From: Streptantibioticus parmotrematis
Lineage (GTDB): Bacteria; Actinomycetota; Actinomycetes; Streptomycetales; Streptomycetaceae
Direction of reading: 5' to 3'
Length of the DNA stretch: 64,000 bases
Assembly: GCF_019890615.1 (NCBI RefSeq)
Contig: NZ_JAINVZ010000009.1
Span: forward strand, 186,001 to 250,000
A model generated the notes under the pieces. That model saw only the letters and a list, made by a program, of their open reading frames with translations, did no database searches and was not told where the DNA came from. Shown piece by piece: positions 1 through 9,658 of this stretch (position 1 is its first letter; each line of letters starts with the position of its first letter). A program made the translations under genes and the position numbers.

Positions 1-1
1 G

Positions 2-535
2 CACTTCATCATGACGATAGGTGTGCTGGTCTGGCTGTTCCGCAAGCATCCCGGCCGGTACGCGTCGGCCCGCCTCACCATCTTCGTCACCACCGGATTC
101 GCCCTGGTCGGCTTCTACTTCTTCCCGCTGGCCCCGCCGCGGCTGATGACCGGCGGCGACTTCGTCGACACCGTCGCCGTCCACCACACGTGGGGCTCGA
201 TGGCGTCGGGCGACTTGTCCCACGTGTCCAACCAGTACGCGGCGATGCCGTCGATGCACATCGGCTGGTCACTGTGGTGCGGCATCACCATCGCGATGCT
301 GGCGAAGCCGCTGTGGGCGAAGGTGCTCGGCCTGTTGTACCCGGTGGCCACCCTGGTCGTGATCATCTCCACCGCCAACCATTTCTGGCTGGACGCCTGT
401 GGCGGCGTCGTCTGCCTCGCGGTCGGCTTCGGGGTCTCCTACCTGGTCTACGGGAGGCTGACCTACCGGCTGCCCCAGCAGGTGCCGCAGGGCGACGAAC
501 CCCGGCGCGAGCGACGGGCCAAGGCAGCCGCGTAA
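2..535 (+). CDS. PAP2-family membrane phosphatase, 5'-truncated by window edge
   Basis: Type-2 phosphatidic-acid phosphatase superfamily protein, probably acting on a lipid phosphate or as an Aur1-like phosphotransferase at the membrane. The reading frame is open to the left edge (residues HFI precede the first visible Met at position 11), so the N-terminus and the first phosphatase motif are missing. Two diagnostic motifs are visible: PSMH at about residue 80 counted from that Met, and STANHFWLDACGG at about 120-132, whose His and Asp are the expected catalytic pair. Four hydrophobic segments surround them, and the C-terminus is basic. It converges on glnE with 49 bases between. The substrate cannot be told from sequence. 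Confidence 0.8.
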   Translation, partial: HFIMTIGVLVWLFRKHPGRYASARLTIFVTTGFALVGFYFFPLAPPRLMTGGDFVDTVAVHHTWGSMASGDLSHVSNQYAAMPSMHIGWSLWCGITIAMLAKPLWAKVLGLLYPVATLVVIISTANHFWLDACGGVVCLAVGFGVSYLVYGRLTYRLPQQVPQGDEPRRERRAKAAA

Positions 536-584
536 GCCCTCGCCGCGCCTCGGCAGGCAGGTCGCCACGCCTCCTCGTCGCCCC

Positions 585-3500
585 CTACGCCTCGTACTCG
601 TAGAACAGCCGCTCCACGACCGCGCGTGCCCTGCGGGTGGTGCGGCGGTAGTCGTCCAGCATCTCCCCGACCCGGCCCGGGCCGTAGCCGAGGTGACGGC
701 CGACGGCGGCCAGTTCGCGCCCGTCGCCGGGGAAGGTGTCGCCGGGGCGACCGCGCACCAGCATCACCGCGTTGCGCACCCGGGTGGCCAGCACCCACGC
801 CTCGTCCAGCGTCGCCGCGTCCTCGGCGTCGACCAGGCCCGCCTCGTGCGCGGCGGCCAGCGCCTGGCGGGTACGGGTGGTGCGCAGGCCGGTGATCTCG
901 CGGCCGTGCCGCATCTGGAGCAGCTGCACCGTCCACTCGACGTCGGACAGCCCGCCGCGGCCCAGCTTGGTGTGGGTGGTCGGGTCGGCGCCGCGCGGCA
1001 GCCGTTCCGCCTCCATGCGGGCCTTCAGACGGCGGATCTCACGCACCGCCTCGTCGGTGAGGCCGTCCGCCGGGTAGCGCAGCGGGTCGACCAGCTCCAG
1101 GAAGCGCGCCGCCAGCTCCTCGTCGCCCGCGGCGGGCTCGGCACGCAGCAGCGCCTGGCTCTCCCACCCCAGCGACCAGCGCCGGTAGTACGCGGCGTAG
1201 GAGGCGAGGGAACGCACCAGGGGGCCGCTCTTGCCCTCGGGGCGCAGGTCGGCGTCGATGATCAGCGGCGGGTCGGCGGTCGGGATCTGCAACAGCCTGC
1301 GCAGTTCGTTGACGACCTTCAGCGCGACCCGGGAGGCGTCGGGCTCGGCCACGCCGTCGAGCGGTTCGTGGACGAAGAGCACGTCGGCGTCGGAGCCGTA
1401 GCCCAGCTCGTGACCGCCGAAGCGGCCCATGCCGATGACCGCGATCCGGGTGGGCAGCGGATCGCCCCCGCCGACCGCGTGGACGGCCGCCTGGAGGGCT
1501 CCGGCGACGGTGGCGGTGGTCAGGTCGGACACCGCCGTCCCGACCGCGTCCACGGCCGCTCCGGGGTCCTGCTCGGGGTGGAACGCGCCGGTGAGGTCGG
1601 CTGCGGCGGTACGGAACAGCTCCCTGCGCCGCACCCCGCGCACCGCGGTCACCGCGGCCTCGGCGTCACCGGCGCGGCTGACGGCGGCGCGGACCTCCTG
1701 GCACAGCGCGGTCAGGCCGCGCGGGCGCAGGCCCTCGGGGTCGCCGAGCAGCGCGACCGCCTCGGGGGCGCGCAGCAGCAGGTCGGGGGCGAGCCGCCCG
1801 GCGGACAGCACCCGGGCCAGGTTCTCCGCGGCGGCGCCCTCGTCGCGCAGCAGCCGCAGGTACCAGGGGGTGCGGCCGAGAGCGTCGGAGACCTTGCGGA
1901 AGCCCAGCAGCCCCGCGTCGGGGTCGGCGGAGTCGGCGAACCAGCCGAGCATCACCGGCAGCAACGTGCGCTGGATGGCGGCCTTGCGGCTGACGCCGGA
2001 CGCCAGCGCCTCCAGGTGGCGCAGCGCGGCGGCCGGGTCCTGGTAGCCGAGGGCCTCCAGGCGCTGGCGGGCGGCGTCGGGGCTCAGCCGTACCGCGCCG
2101 GGCTCCAGCTGGGCGAAGGCGTCCAGCAGCGGGCGGTAGAACAGCTTCTCGTGCAGCCGCCGCACCTCCCTCGCGTGCCGACGCCATTCCCGGCCCAGCC
2201 GCTCGACGGGGTCCACGCCGCGGCCCCAGCCGCAGACCCGGGCCAGCGACCGGCCGAGCCGCCGCAGGTCGGCCTCGTCCTCGGGCACGAGGTGGGTGCG
2301 GCGCAGCCGGTACAGCTGGATGCGGTGCTCCATCGAGCGCAGGAAGCGGTAGGCGGCGTCCAGCGAGGCGGCGTCGGCCCGTCCCACGTAGCCGCCCTCG
2401 GCGAGCTGCCGCAGCGCGGTCAGCGTGGTGCCGCTGCGCAGTGAGGCGTCGGTGCGGCCGTGCACCAGCTGGAGCAATTGCACCGCGAACTCCACGTCGC
2501 GCAGACCACCGGGGCCCAGCTTCAGTTCCCGGTCCACGTGCGCGGCGGGAATGTTGTCCACGACCCGGCGGCGCATCTCCTGCACGTCCGTGACGAAGTG
2601 CTCGCGGTCGGCGGCCTGCCAGACCATCGGGGTGACCGCGTCCAGGTAGGCGGCGCCGAGTTCGTCGTCGCCCGCGACCGGGCGTGCCTTGAGCAGCGCC
2701 TGGAACTCCCAGGTCTTGGCCCAGCGCCGGTAGTAGGCGAGGTGGCTGGTCAGGGTGCGCACCAGCGGGCCGTTCTTGCCCTCGGGGCGCAGGTTGGCGT
2801 CGACGTCCCAGATCCGGCCCTCGGCGGTGGTCTCCGAGCAGACCCGCATCATGCGGGCGGCCAGCCGGGTGGCGGCCTGGAGCGCGGCGGGCTCCTCCAC
2901 GCCGTCGGGGGTCTCGGCCACGAAGATGACGTCCACGTCGGAGACGTAGTTCAGCTCGTGGCCGCCGGCCTTGCCCATGGCGATGACGGCGAGGCGGCAG
3001 GCGGCGGCGTCCGCGGGGGCCTCCTCCGTCGCGATGGCGAGCGCGGCGCGCAGGGTGGCGGTGGCGAGGTCGGCCAGCTCGCCCGCGGTCTCGGCCAGTC
3101 CGCTGGTGCCGCACACGTCACGGGCGGCGATCGCCAGCAGGCAGCGGCGGTAGGCGGCGCGCAGCGCGTTCTGCGCGGTGGCGCCCGTCTGCCGCGTCAC
3201 GGCGGCCATGCCGTCGCGCAGCGCGAGTTCGAAGTCCGTGACGCCCGGGTGCAGGTCGGTGGACTCGTAGGTGACCAGGGAGTGCCAGTCGCGCGGGTGC
3301 CGGGCGAGGTGGTCGCCGAGGGCCTCCGAGGCTCCCAGCACGCCCAGCAGCCGGTCGCGCAGCGGCTTGGCGGTGATCAGGGTGTCCAGCAGGGTGTGCC
3401 GCTCGGCGTCGTCCAGCGCCTCCGCGAGCCGGACCAGGCCGAGCAGGGCGAGGTCGGGGTCCGCGGTGGCGCCGAGCGCCTCCAGCAGGACGAGGTCGTT

Positions 3501-3611
3501 GCGCACGCCCGTCAGTTGCGGGCTGTCCAGCAGCCGTTCGGCCGCGGCCGGATCGGTGAACCCGTGCCGCAGCAGCCTGCTGAACGTGCTGCTGCGCCGC
3601 CCTTCGAGCAT
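585..3611 (-). CDS. glnE: bifunctional glutamine-synthetase adenylyltransferase/deadenylylase GlnE
   Basis: GlnE attaches and removes AMP on glutamine synthetase according to nitrogen status. The 1008-residue protein has the usual two-headed layout, with nucleotidyltransferase centres near residue 210 (MGKAGGHELNYVSDVDV) and near residue 725 (MGRFGGHELGYGSDADV). Each carries the G-G-x-E-L and S-D-x-D metal-binding pattern and is followed by helical GlnD-type regions. The ATG at 3611 is preferred because GAGGAGG lies 8 nt upstream. The frame stays open to 3827, but that extension is low-complexity Arg/Pro sequence. It lies downstream of and in line with the glnA2 paralogue. A 13-bp hairpin at 3633-3662 sits just before its ribosome site. 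Confidence 0.96.
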   Translation of the reverse strand: MLEGRRSSTFSRLLRHGFTDPAAAERLLDSPQLTGVRNDLVLLEALGATADPDLALLGLVRLAEALDDAERHTLLDTLITAKPLRDRLLGVLGASEALGDHLARHPRDWHSLVTYESTDLHPGVTDFELALRDGMAAVTRQTGATAQNALRAAYRRCLLAIAARDVCGTSGLAETAGELADLATATLRAALAIATEEAPADAAACRLAVIAMGKAGGHELNYVSDVDVIFVAETPDGVEEPAALQAATRLAARMMRVCSETTAEGRIWDVDANLRPEGKNGPLVRTLTSHLAYYRRWAKTWEFQALLKARPVAGDDELGAAYLDAVTPMVWQAADREHFVTDVQEMRRRVVDNIPAAHVDRELKLGPGGLRDVEFAVQLLQLVHGRTDASLRSGTTLTALRQLAEGGYVGRADAASLDAAYRFLRSMEHRIQLYRLRRTHLVPEDEADLRRLGRSLARVCGWGRGVDPVERLGREWRRHAREVRRLHEKLFYRPLLDAFAQLEPGAVRLSPDAARQRLEALGYQDPAAALRHLEALASGVSRKAAIQRTLLPVMLGWFADSADPDAGLLGFRKVSDALGRTPWYLRLLRDEGAAAENLARVLSAGRLAPDLLLRAPEAVALLGDPEGLRPRGLTALCQEVRAAVSRAGDAEAAVTAVRGVRRRELFRTAAADLTGAFHPEQDPGAAVDAVGTAVSDLTTATVAGALQAAVHAVGGGDPLPTRIAVIGMGRFGGHELGYGSDADVLFVHEPLDGVAEPDASRVALKVVNELRRLLQIPTADPPLIIDADLRPEGKSGPLVRSLASYAAYYRRWSLGWESQALLRAEPAAGDEELAARFLELVDPLRYPADGLTDEAVREIRRLKARMEAERLPRGADPTTHTKLGRGGLSDVEWTVQLLQMRHGREITGLRTTRTRQALAAAHEAGLVDAEDAATLDEAWVLATRVRNAVMLVRGRPGDTFPGDGRELAAVGRHLGYGPGRVGEMLDDYRRTTRRARAVVERLFYEYEA

Positions 3612-3632
3612 GGGCCCGCCCTCCTCGTGGTC

Positions 3633-3662
3633 CCGGCCGCGGGGGCGATCCCCCGCGGCCGG
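3633..3662 (-). other. perfect 13-bp hairpin in the glnE leader
   Basis: Arms 3633-3645 and 3650-3662 are exact complements closed by a four-base loop (CGAT on the plus strand). On the transcript running from glnA2 into glnE the hairpin ends 21 nt before the glnE start and about 6 nt before its GAGGAGG. It could terminate or attenuate transcription from glnA2, or protect the glnE 5' end. No U-run follows, which is usual for GC-rich actinomycete terminators. Confidence 0.7.
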
Positions 3663-3759
3663 CCTCCGCTGCCTGCCGTACCCGTGATCGCCTGCGGCGA
3701 GCCTAACCGGGACGGGCGTGCGCCGGTATGCCGCGCGCGGCGCGCACCGGCCGGGCACG

Positions 3760-3851
3760 CCCCCCCCCCCCGCGGGCCGGTCCCGCGTCAGGATCCGGTC
3801 AGGGGTCGGAGGACAGGATTCAGCCACGGGTCACAGGACAGGATCCGGTCA
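3760..3851. repeat. 12-C tract followed by short direct repeats
   Basis: In the glnA2-glnE spacer there is a run of twelve C (3760-3771). After it the 13-mer CAGGATCCGGTCA occurs twice (3789-3801 and 3839-3851), with GGACAGGAT repeated between the copies (3811 and 3836). No gene or clear regulatory role is visible. The homopolymer is a likely place for length variation or a sequencing error. Confidence 0.6.
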
Positions 3852-3864
3852 CGGCCAGCACGGG

Positions 3865-5226
3865 TCAGAGGATGGGCAGCATCTTCGTCAGCTCGAACTT
3901 GGTGACCTCGGAGCGGTACTCCTCCCACTCCTGCTTCTTGTTGCGCAGGAAGAAGTCGAAGACGTGCTCCCCGAGGGTCTCGGCGACCAGTTCGCTGCGC
4001 TCCATCAGGGTGATCGCCTCGCCGAGGTTCTGCGGCAGCGGCTCGATGCCCAGGGCGCGGCGTTCCGCGTCGGACAGCGCCCACACGTCGTCGTCGGCGC
4101 CGGGCGGCAGCTCGTAGCCCTCCTCGATGCCCTTCAGGCCCGCGGAGAGCAGGACGGCGTAGGTCAGGTACGGGTTGGCGCCGGAGTCGATGGAGCGGAC
4201 CTCGACCCGGGTGGAGACGGTCTTGCCCGGCTTGTACATCGGCACCCGGATGAGGGCGGAGCGGTTGTTGTGGCCCCAGCAGATGTACGACGGCGCCTCG
4301 CCGCCCGCGCCCGCGGTGCGCTGGGAGCCGCCCCAGATGCGCTTGTAGGAGTTGACCCACTGGTTGGTGACCGCGGAGATCTCGCCCGCGTGGTGCAGCA
4401 GTCCGGCGATGAACGACCGCCCGACCTTGGAGAGTTGGTACTCCGCGCCGGACTCGTGGAACGCGTTGCGGTCGCCCTCGAACAGCGACAGGTGGGTGTG
4501 CATGCCGGAGCCGGGGAACTCGGAGAACGGCTTGGGCATGAAGGTGGCCTGGACGCCCTGCTCCAGCGCGACCTGCTTCATCACCAGACGGAACGTCATG
4601 ACGTTGTCCGCGGTGGACAGCGCGTCCGCGTAGCGCAGGTCGATCTCCTGCTGGCCGGGGGCGCCCTCGTGGTGGGAGAACTCCACCGAGATGCCCATCG
4701 ACTCCAGCATGGTGATGGCCTGTCGGCGGAAGTCCTGGCCGACGTGCTGCGGGGTGTGGTCGAAGTAGCCGGAGGAGTCCGCCGGGGTGGGCCGGGTGCC
4801 GTCCACCGGCTTGTCCTTGAGCAGGAAGAACTCGATCTCGGGGTGGGTGTAGAAGGTGAACCCGAGGTCGGAGGCGCGCGAGAGGGTGCGCTTGAGCACG
4901 TAGCGCGGGTCGGCGTAGGAGGGCGAGCCGTCCGGCATCAGGATGTCGCAGAACATCCGGGCGGTGCCGGGGGACTCGGCGCGCCACGGGAGGATCTGGA
5001 AGGTGCCGGGGTCCGGCTTGGCCAGCATGTCGGACTCGTAGACCCGGGCGAACCCCTCGATGGCCGAGCCGTCGAAGCCGATGCCCTCGTCGAACGCCTG
5101 CTCAAGCTCGGCGGGGGCCACGGCGACGGACTTGAGGAAGCCCAGCACATCGGTGAACCACAGCCGTACGAAGCGGATGTCCCGCTCCTCCAGGGTCCGG
5201 AGGACGAATTCCTGCTGCTTGTCCAT
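3865..5226 (-). CDS. glnA2: GlnA2-type glutamine synthetase paralogue (probable gamma-glutamylpolyamine synthetase)
   Basis: Type-I glutamine-synthetase fold of 453 residues that closely resembles the Streptomyces GlnA2 protein as I recall it. Work on the S. coelicolor homologue assigns gamma-glutamylation of polyamines rather than glutamine supply. Visible features are HPEIEFF, the HHEGAPGQQEID stretch, MHTHLSL and the ATP-site segment SYICWGHNNRSALIRVP. At the site that GlnE modifies in GlnA (a Tyr in DLYEL-type sequence) this protein appears to have Trp (DDVWALS), so it is probably not adenylylated. The start MDKQQEF at 5226 matches family usage; an in-frame ATG at 5235 adds three residues. 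A GlnR-box-like site lies about 95 bases upstream. Confidence 0.93.
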   Translation of the reverse strand: MDKQQEFVLRTLEERDIRFVRLWFTDVLGFLKSVAVAPAELEQAFDEGIGFDGSAIEGFARVYESDMLAKPDPGTFQILPWRAESPGTARMFCDILMPDGSPSYADPRYVLKRTLSRASDLGFTFYTHPEIEFFLLKDKPVDGTRPTPADSSGYFDHTPQHVGQDFRRQAITMLESMGISVEFSHHEGAPGQQEIDLRYADALSTADNVMTFRLVMKQVALEQGVQATFMPKPFSEFPGSGMHTHLSLFEGDRNAFHESGAEYQLSKVGRSFIAGLLHHAGEISAVTNQWVNSYKRIWGGSQRTAGAGGEAPSYICWGHNNRSALIRVPMYKPGKTVSTRVEVRSIDSGANPYLTYAVLLSAGLKGIEEGYELPPGADDDVWALSDAERRALGIEPLPQNLGEAITLMERSELVAETLGEHVFDFFLRNKKQEWEEYRSEVTKFELTKMLPIL

Positions 5227-5304
5227 GGTCCTCATATCCTCGCAGGTCAGACGGCTTGATCAGCGGTCACGGGGCACCGTAGGGCAACGGTGGAGGGCAC
5301 AGCC

Positions 5305-5336
5305 AGTATCACTGTCGCGGGTTTCCTGTGCGTAAC
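5305..5336 (-). promoter_or_regulatory. glnA2 promoter with GlnR-box-like site
   Basis: Reading the minus strand from 5336, GTTAC is followed by six bases and GAAAC (ends 5321). This is exactly the GTnAC-n6-GAAAC unit described for Streptomyces GlnR sites. A possible -10 hexamer GATACT follows at 5310-5305, so the box would overlap the -35 region. Only one GTnAC/GAAAC pair is visible, whereas strong GlnR targets usually have two. Confidence 0.5.
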
Positions 5337-5455
5337 GCTGCGCGCGCTCTCCGCCATTGTGGAACACGAGCGCGGATTCGCGCCCACGGGGCCGGAGGGG
5401 GTGTCAGTGGGCCCGGGTAGGGTTTCCCTCGGTGGTCCCGGTTGGGGTGGGTTGC

Positions 5456-5474
5456 GATACCGGAGGGGGGTGTC
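5456..5474 (+). promoter_or_regulatory. possible CsoR-like operator before the copper genes
   Basis: GATACC, seven G-rich bases, then GGTGTC form an imperfect inverted repeat (5 of 6 pairs) that resembles the ATACC...GGTAT pattern of CsoR copper repressor sites. It overlaps the ribosome site and almost touches the ATG of the next gene. A TAGGGT hexamer at 5418-5423 could be its -10. The match is weak; the copper-linked context is the main support. Confidence 0.3.
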
Positions 5475-5477
5475 ACG

Positions 5478-5927
5478 ATGGTCCGCCGTCTGCTGCTGGT
5501 CGCCGCGCTGGTGCTCGGGGTCGCGGCGATGCACTCGTTCGGGCACCCGATGGCGCCGACGGGGACGATGACGGCCACGAGGTCGATGACGGCCACGACG
5601 CCGATGACCTCGATGAGCCCGATGACCCCGATGACGTCCACGGCGGTGACGGCGCACGCGTCCTCCGTGACGGGTCATCAGGACGTGGGCCGGACCGCCG
5701 ATGCCGCGCACGGCTCGCGTTCCCTGCCCGCGATGGACCCGATGGACGTCTGCCTCGCCGTGCTCGGCTCCTGGGCGGTCGCCCTGCTCCTGCTGCTGGG
5801 GGTCGCGGTGCTGCGGCGTCCCGGCGTCCTGGCGGCGGCTCGGGCACTGCGGCTCGGGCGGGTCCGGTGGCCGCAGCCGCCCCCGTTGTCCACCGCTCTC
5901 GTACGGCAGTCGGTTTTGCGCATATAG
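5478..5927 (+). CDS. DUF6153-like Met/Thr-rich exported or membrane protein
   Basis: A 149-residue protein with an N-terminal hydrophobic segment (residues about 4-19) ending in MHSFGHP. A Met/Thr/Ser-rich stretch follows (about 22-55), with TMTAT and MTSMSPM-type repeats, and a second membrane segment lies at about 92-114. The short MH-x-GHP start and low-complexity Met-rich middle match what I know as DUF6153 proteins of Streptomyces. These have no proven function but often neighbour copper genes. GGAGGGGGG lies about 7 nt before the ATG at 5478; an in-frame ATG at 5442 is less likely. It reads in the same direction as the multicopper oxidase, 77 bases ahead of it, and Met residues could bind Cu(I). 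Confidence 0.75.
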   Translation: MVRRLLLVAALVLGVAAMHSFGHPMAPTGTMTATRSMTATTPMTSMSPMTPMTSTAVTAHASSVTGHQDVGRTADAAHGSRSLPAMDPMDVCLAVLGSWAVALLLLLGVAVLRRPGVLAAARALRLGRVRWPQPPPLSTALVRQSVLRI

Positions 5928-5954
5928 GCCGCGGTTCCCTCACCGCCGCCATCA

Positions 5955-5975
5955 CACGTGCGTCACGCGCACGTG
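5955..5975 (+). promoter_or_regulatory. inverted repeat before the multicopper oxidase
   Basis: CACGTGCG and CGCACGTG are exact inverted copies separated by five bases, 30 bases upstream of the oxidase start and inside the spacer after the DUF6153-like gene. It may be an operator or a short mRNA hairpin. No known regulator site was matched. Confidence 0.45.
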
Positions 5976-6004
5976 CCCACCGACACCACGAGGGTGCCTC
6001 CACC

Positions 6005-7705
<1,701 letters not shown>

Positions 7706-7732
7706 CGCGGGGCGCCCGGCGATGACCACAGG

Positions 7733-7776
7733 CCCCCGGGGGACGACCCGGACTGTTTCCGGCCGTCCCCCGGGGG
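7733..7776. terminator. strong bidirectional-looking hairpin between oxidase and nadE
   Basis: Arms 7733-7745 and 7764-7776 are perfect 13-bp complements, and an inner CCGGA/TCCGG stem lies in the loop. It follows the oxidase stop by 27 bases and precedes the nadE promoter, as expected of a terminator insulating the two genes. Confidence 0.75.
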
Positions 7777-7809
7777 ACATCGCGTCGATCGGACGATTAC
7801 GCTGGGCCC

Positions 7810-9561
7810 GTGCCTCAACTTCGACTCGCCCTCAGTCAGATCGACTCATGCGTCGGTGACATCGCCGGAAACTTCGAATCGATCGTGCGCTGGACCCGGC
7901 ACGCGGCCGACCAGGGCGCGCATTTCGTGGCGTTCCCCGAGATGGCGCTGACCGGTTACCCGGTGGAGGACCTGGCGCTGCGCTCCTCGTTCGTCGAGGC
8001 GTCGCGCTCGGCGCTCACCTCGCTGGCCTCCCGGCTCGCCGCCGAGGGCCTGGGCGAGGTGCCGGTGCTCGTCGGCTACCTCGACCGCAGCGAGAAGGCC
8101 GAGCCGCGCTACGGCCAGCCCGCCGGCGCTCCGCAGAACGCGGCGGCGGTGCTGCACGGCGGCGAGGTCGTGCTGCGCTTCGCCAAGCACCACCTGCCGA
8201 ACTACGGGGTCTTCGACGAGTTCCGCTACTTCGTGCCGGGCGACACGCTGCCGGTGGTGCGGGTGCGCGGTGTCGACATCGCGCTCGCCATCTGCGAGGA
8301 CCTGTGGCAGGACGGCGGCCGGGTGCCGGCCACCCGCAGCGCGGGCGCCGGGCTGCTGGTGTCGGTGAACGCGTCGCCGTACGAGATGTCCAAGGACGAC
8401 ACGCGTCTCGATCTGGTGCGCAAGCGGGCCCAGGAGGCGGGCTGCACGCTGGCGTACCTGGCGATGATCGGCGGCCAGGACGACCTGGTCTTCGACGGCG
8501 ACTCCATCGTGGTCTCGGCCGGGGGCGAGGTGATCGCGCGCGCGCCGCAGTTCGAGGAGGGGTGCGTGCTGGTCGACCTGGACCTGCCCGCGGCCGGTGA
8601 GGTGCCGTCAGGCACGGTGGACGACGGCCTGGTCATCGAGCACCGGACGGTCTCCGCCGAGCCGCTGCCCGCGTACGAGCCGCAGGTGCCGGGCGAGCTG
8701 GCGCCGCGCCTGGACGACGACGAGGAGGTCTACACGGCGCTGGTCGTGGGCCTGCGCGCGTACCTCGCGAAGAACGGCTTCCACAGCGTGCTGCTGGGGC
8801 TGTCCGGCGGCATCGACTCGGCGCTGGTCGCGGCGATCGCCTGCGACGCGATCGGGCCGCGCAACGTGTACGCGGTCTCGATGCCGTCGCGCTACTCCTC
8901 CGACCACTCGCGCGGCGACGCGGCCGAGATGGCGCGGCGTACCGGGCTGAACTACCGCACGGTGGAGATCGGCCCGATGTTCGACGCGTACATGTCGTCG
9001 CTTCAGCTGACCGGTCTCGCCGAGGAGAACCTCCAGGCCCGGCTGCGCGGCACGACGCTGATGGGCATCTCCAACCAGGAAGGCCACCTGGTCCTCGCCA
9101 CCGGCAACAAGTCCGAGCTGGCGTGCGGCTATTCGACGCTCTACGGCGACGCGGTGGGCGGCTTCGCGCCCATCAAGGACGTGCTGAAGACCAAGGTCTG
9201 GGACCTGTCCCGGTGGCGCAACGAGGCGGCCCGCAAGCGCGGCCAGGTGCCGCCGATCCCGGAGAACTCCATCTCCAAGCCGCCCAGCGCGGAGCTGCGC
9301 CCCGGCCAGGTGGACACCGACTCGCTGCCGGACTACGCGATCCTGGACGAGATCCTGGACCTGTACGTCGAGCAGGACCAGGGCCGCGCGGCGATCGTGG
9401 CGGCCGGGTTCGACGAGGCGCTGGTCACCCGCATCCTGCGGCTGGTCGACACGGCCGAGTACAAGCGGCGCCAGTACCCGCCGGGCACGAAGATCACCGC
9501 GAAGGGCTTCGGCAAGGACCGCCGCCTGCCGATCACCAACCGCTGGCGCGAGGGCTTCTAG
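7810..9561 (+). CDS. nadE: glutamine-dependent NAD+ synthetase
   Basis: NadE converts nicotinate adenine dinucleotide to NAD+ with ammonia drawn from glutamine. The 583 residues comprise an N-terminal nitrilase-like glutaminase (about 1-270) and a C-terminal NAD synthase. Glutaminase triad members are Glu44 in FPEMALTGY, Lys in AKHHLPNYG near 124, and Cys in ICEDLW near 162. The synthase has the PP-loop LSGGIDSALV near 333. The GTG at 7810 has no Shine-Dalgarno but lies six bases after a TACGCT hexamer (7798-7803), which fits leaderless transcription. It converges on the MFS gene across a repeat-rich spacer. Confidence 0.96.
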   Translation: MPQLRLALSQIDSCVGDIAGNFESIVRWTRHAADQGAHFVAFPEMALTGYPVEDLALRSSFVEASRSALTSLASRLAAEGLGEVPVLVGYLDRSEKAEPRYGQPAGAPQNAAAVLHGGEVVLRFAKHHLPNYGVFDEFRYFVPGDTLPVVRVRGVDIALAICEDLWQDGGRVPATRSAGAGLLVSVNASPYEMSKDDTRLDLVRKRAQEAGCTLAYLAMIGGQDDLVFDGDSIVVSAGGEVIARAPQFEEGCVLVDLDLPAAGEVPSGTVDDGLVIEHRTVSAEPLPAYEPQVPGELAPRLDDDEEVYTALVVGLRAYLAKNGFHSVLLGLSGGIDSALVAAIACDAIGPRNVYAVSMPSRYSSDHSRGDAAEMARRTGLNYRTVEIGPMFDAYMSSLQLTGLAEENLQARLRGTTLMGISNQEGHLVLATGNKSELACGYSTLYGDAVGGFAPIKDVLKTKVWDLSRWRNEAARKRGQVPPIPENSISKPPSAELRPGQVDTDSLPDYAILDEILDLYVEQDQGRAAIVAAGFDEALVTRILRLVDTAEYKRRQYPPGTKITAKGFGKDRRLPITNRWREGF

Positions 9562-9571
9562 CCCGCCCGGC

Positions 9572-9643
9572 CCGCTACGGCCGCCCCCGCTACGGCCGCC
9601 CGCCGCGGCCGTTCGGCGCGGCCGTTCGGCGCGGCCGTTCGGC
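9572..9643. repeat. two adjacent tandem-repeat blocks after nadE
   Basis: CCGCTACGGCCGCCC is present twice in tandem (9572-9586 and 9587-9601). Immediately after it GCGGCCGTTCGGC is present three times in tandem (9605-9617, 9618-9630, 9631-9643). They fill most of the spacer between the converging nadE and MFS genes. The units are partly self-complementary and could fold, but no single long terminator stem is seen. Confidence 0.85.
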
Positions 9644-9658
9644 GCGACGGCCGGAGGC

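Noticed and set aside
693-2444. 583-codon plus-strand open frame inside glnE
   Set aside because: Opposite-strand shadow of a real gene; composition is Gly/Gln/Arg/Val low-complexity with no ribosome site or motif, as GC-rich codon structure often produces.
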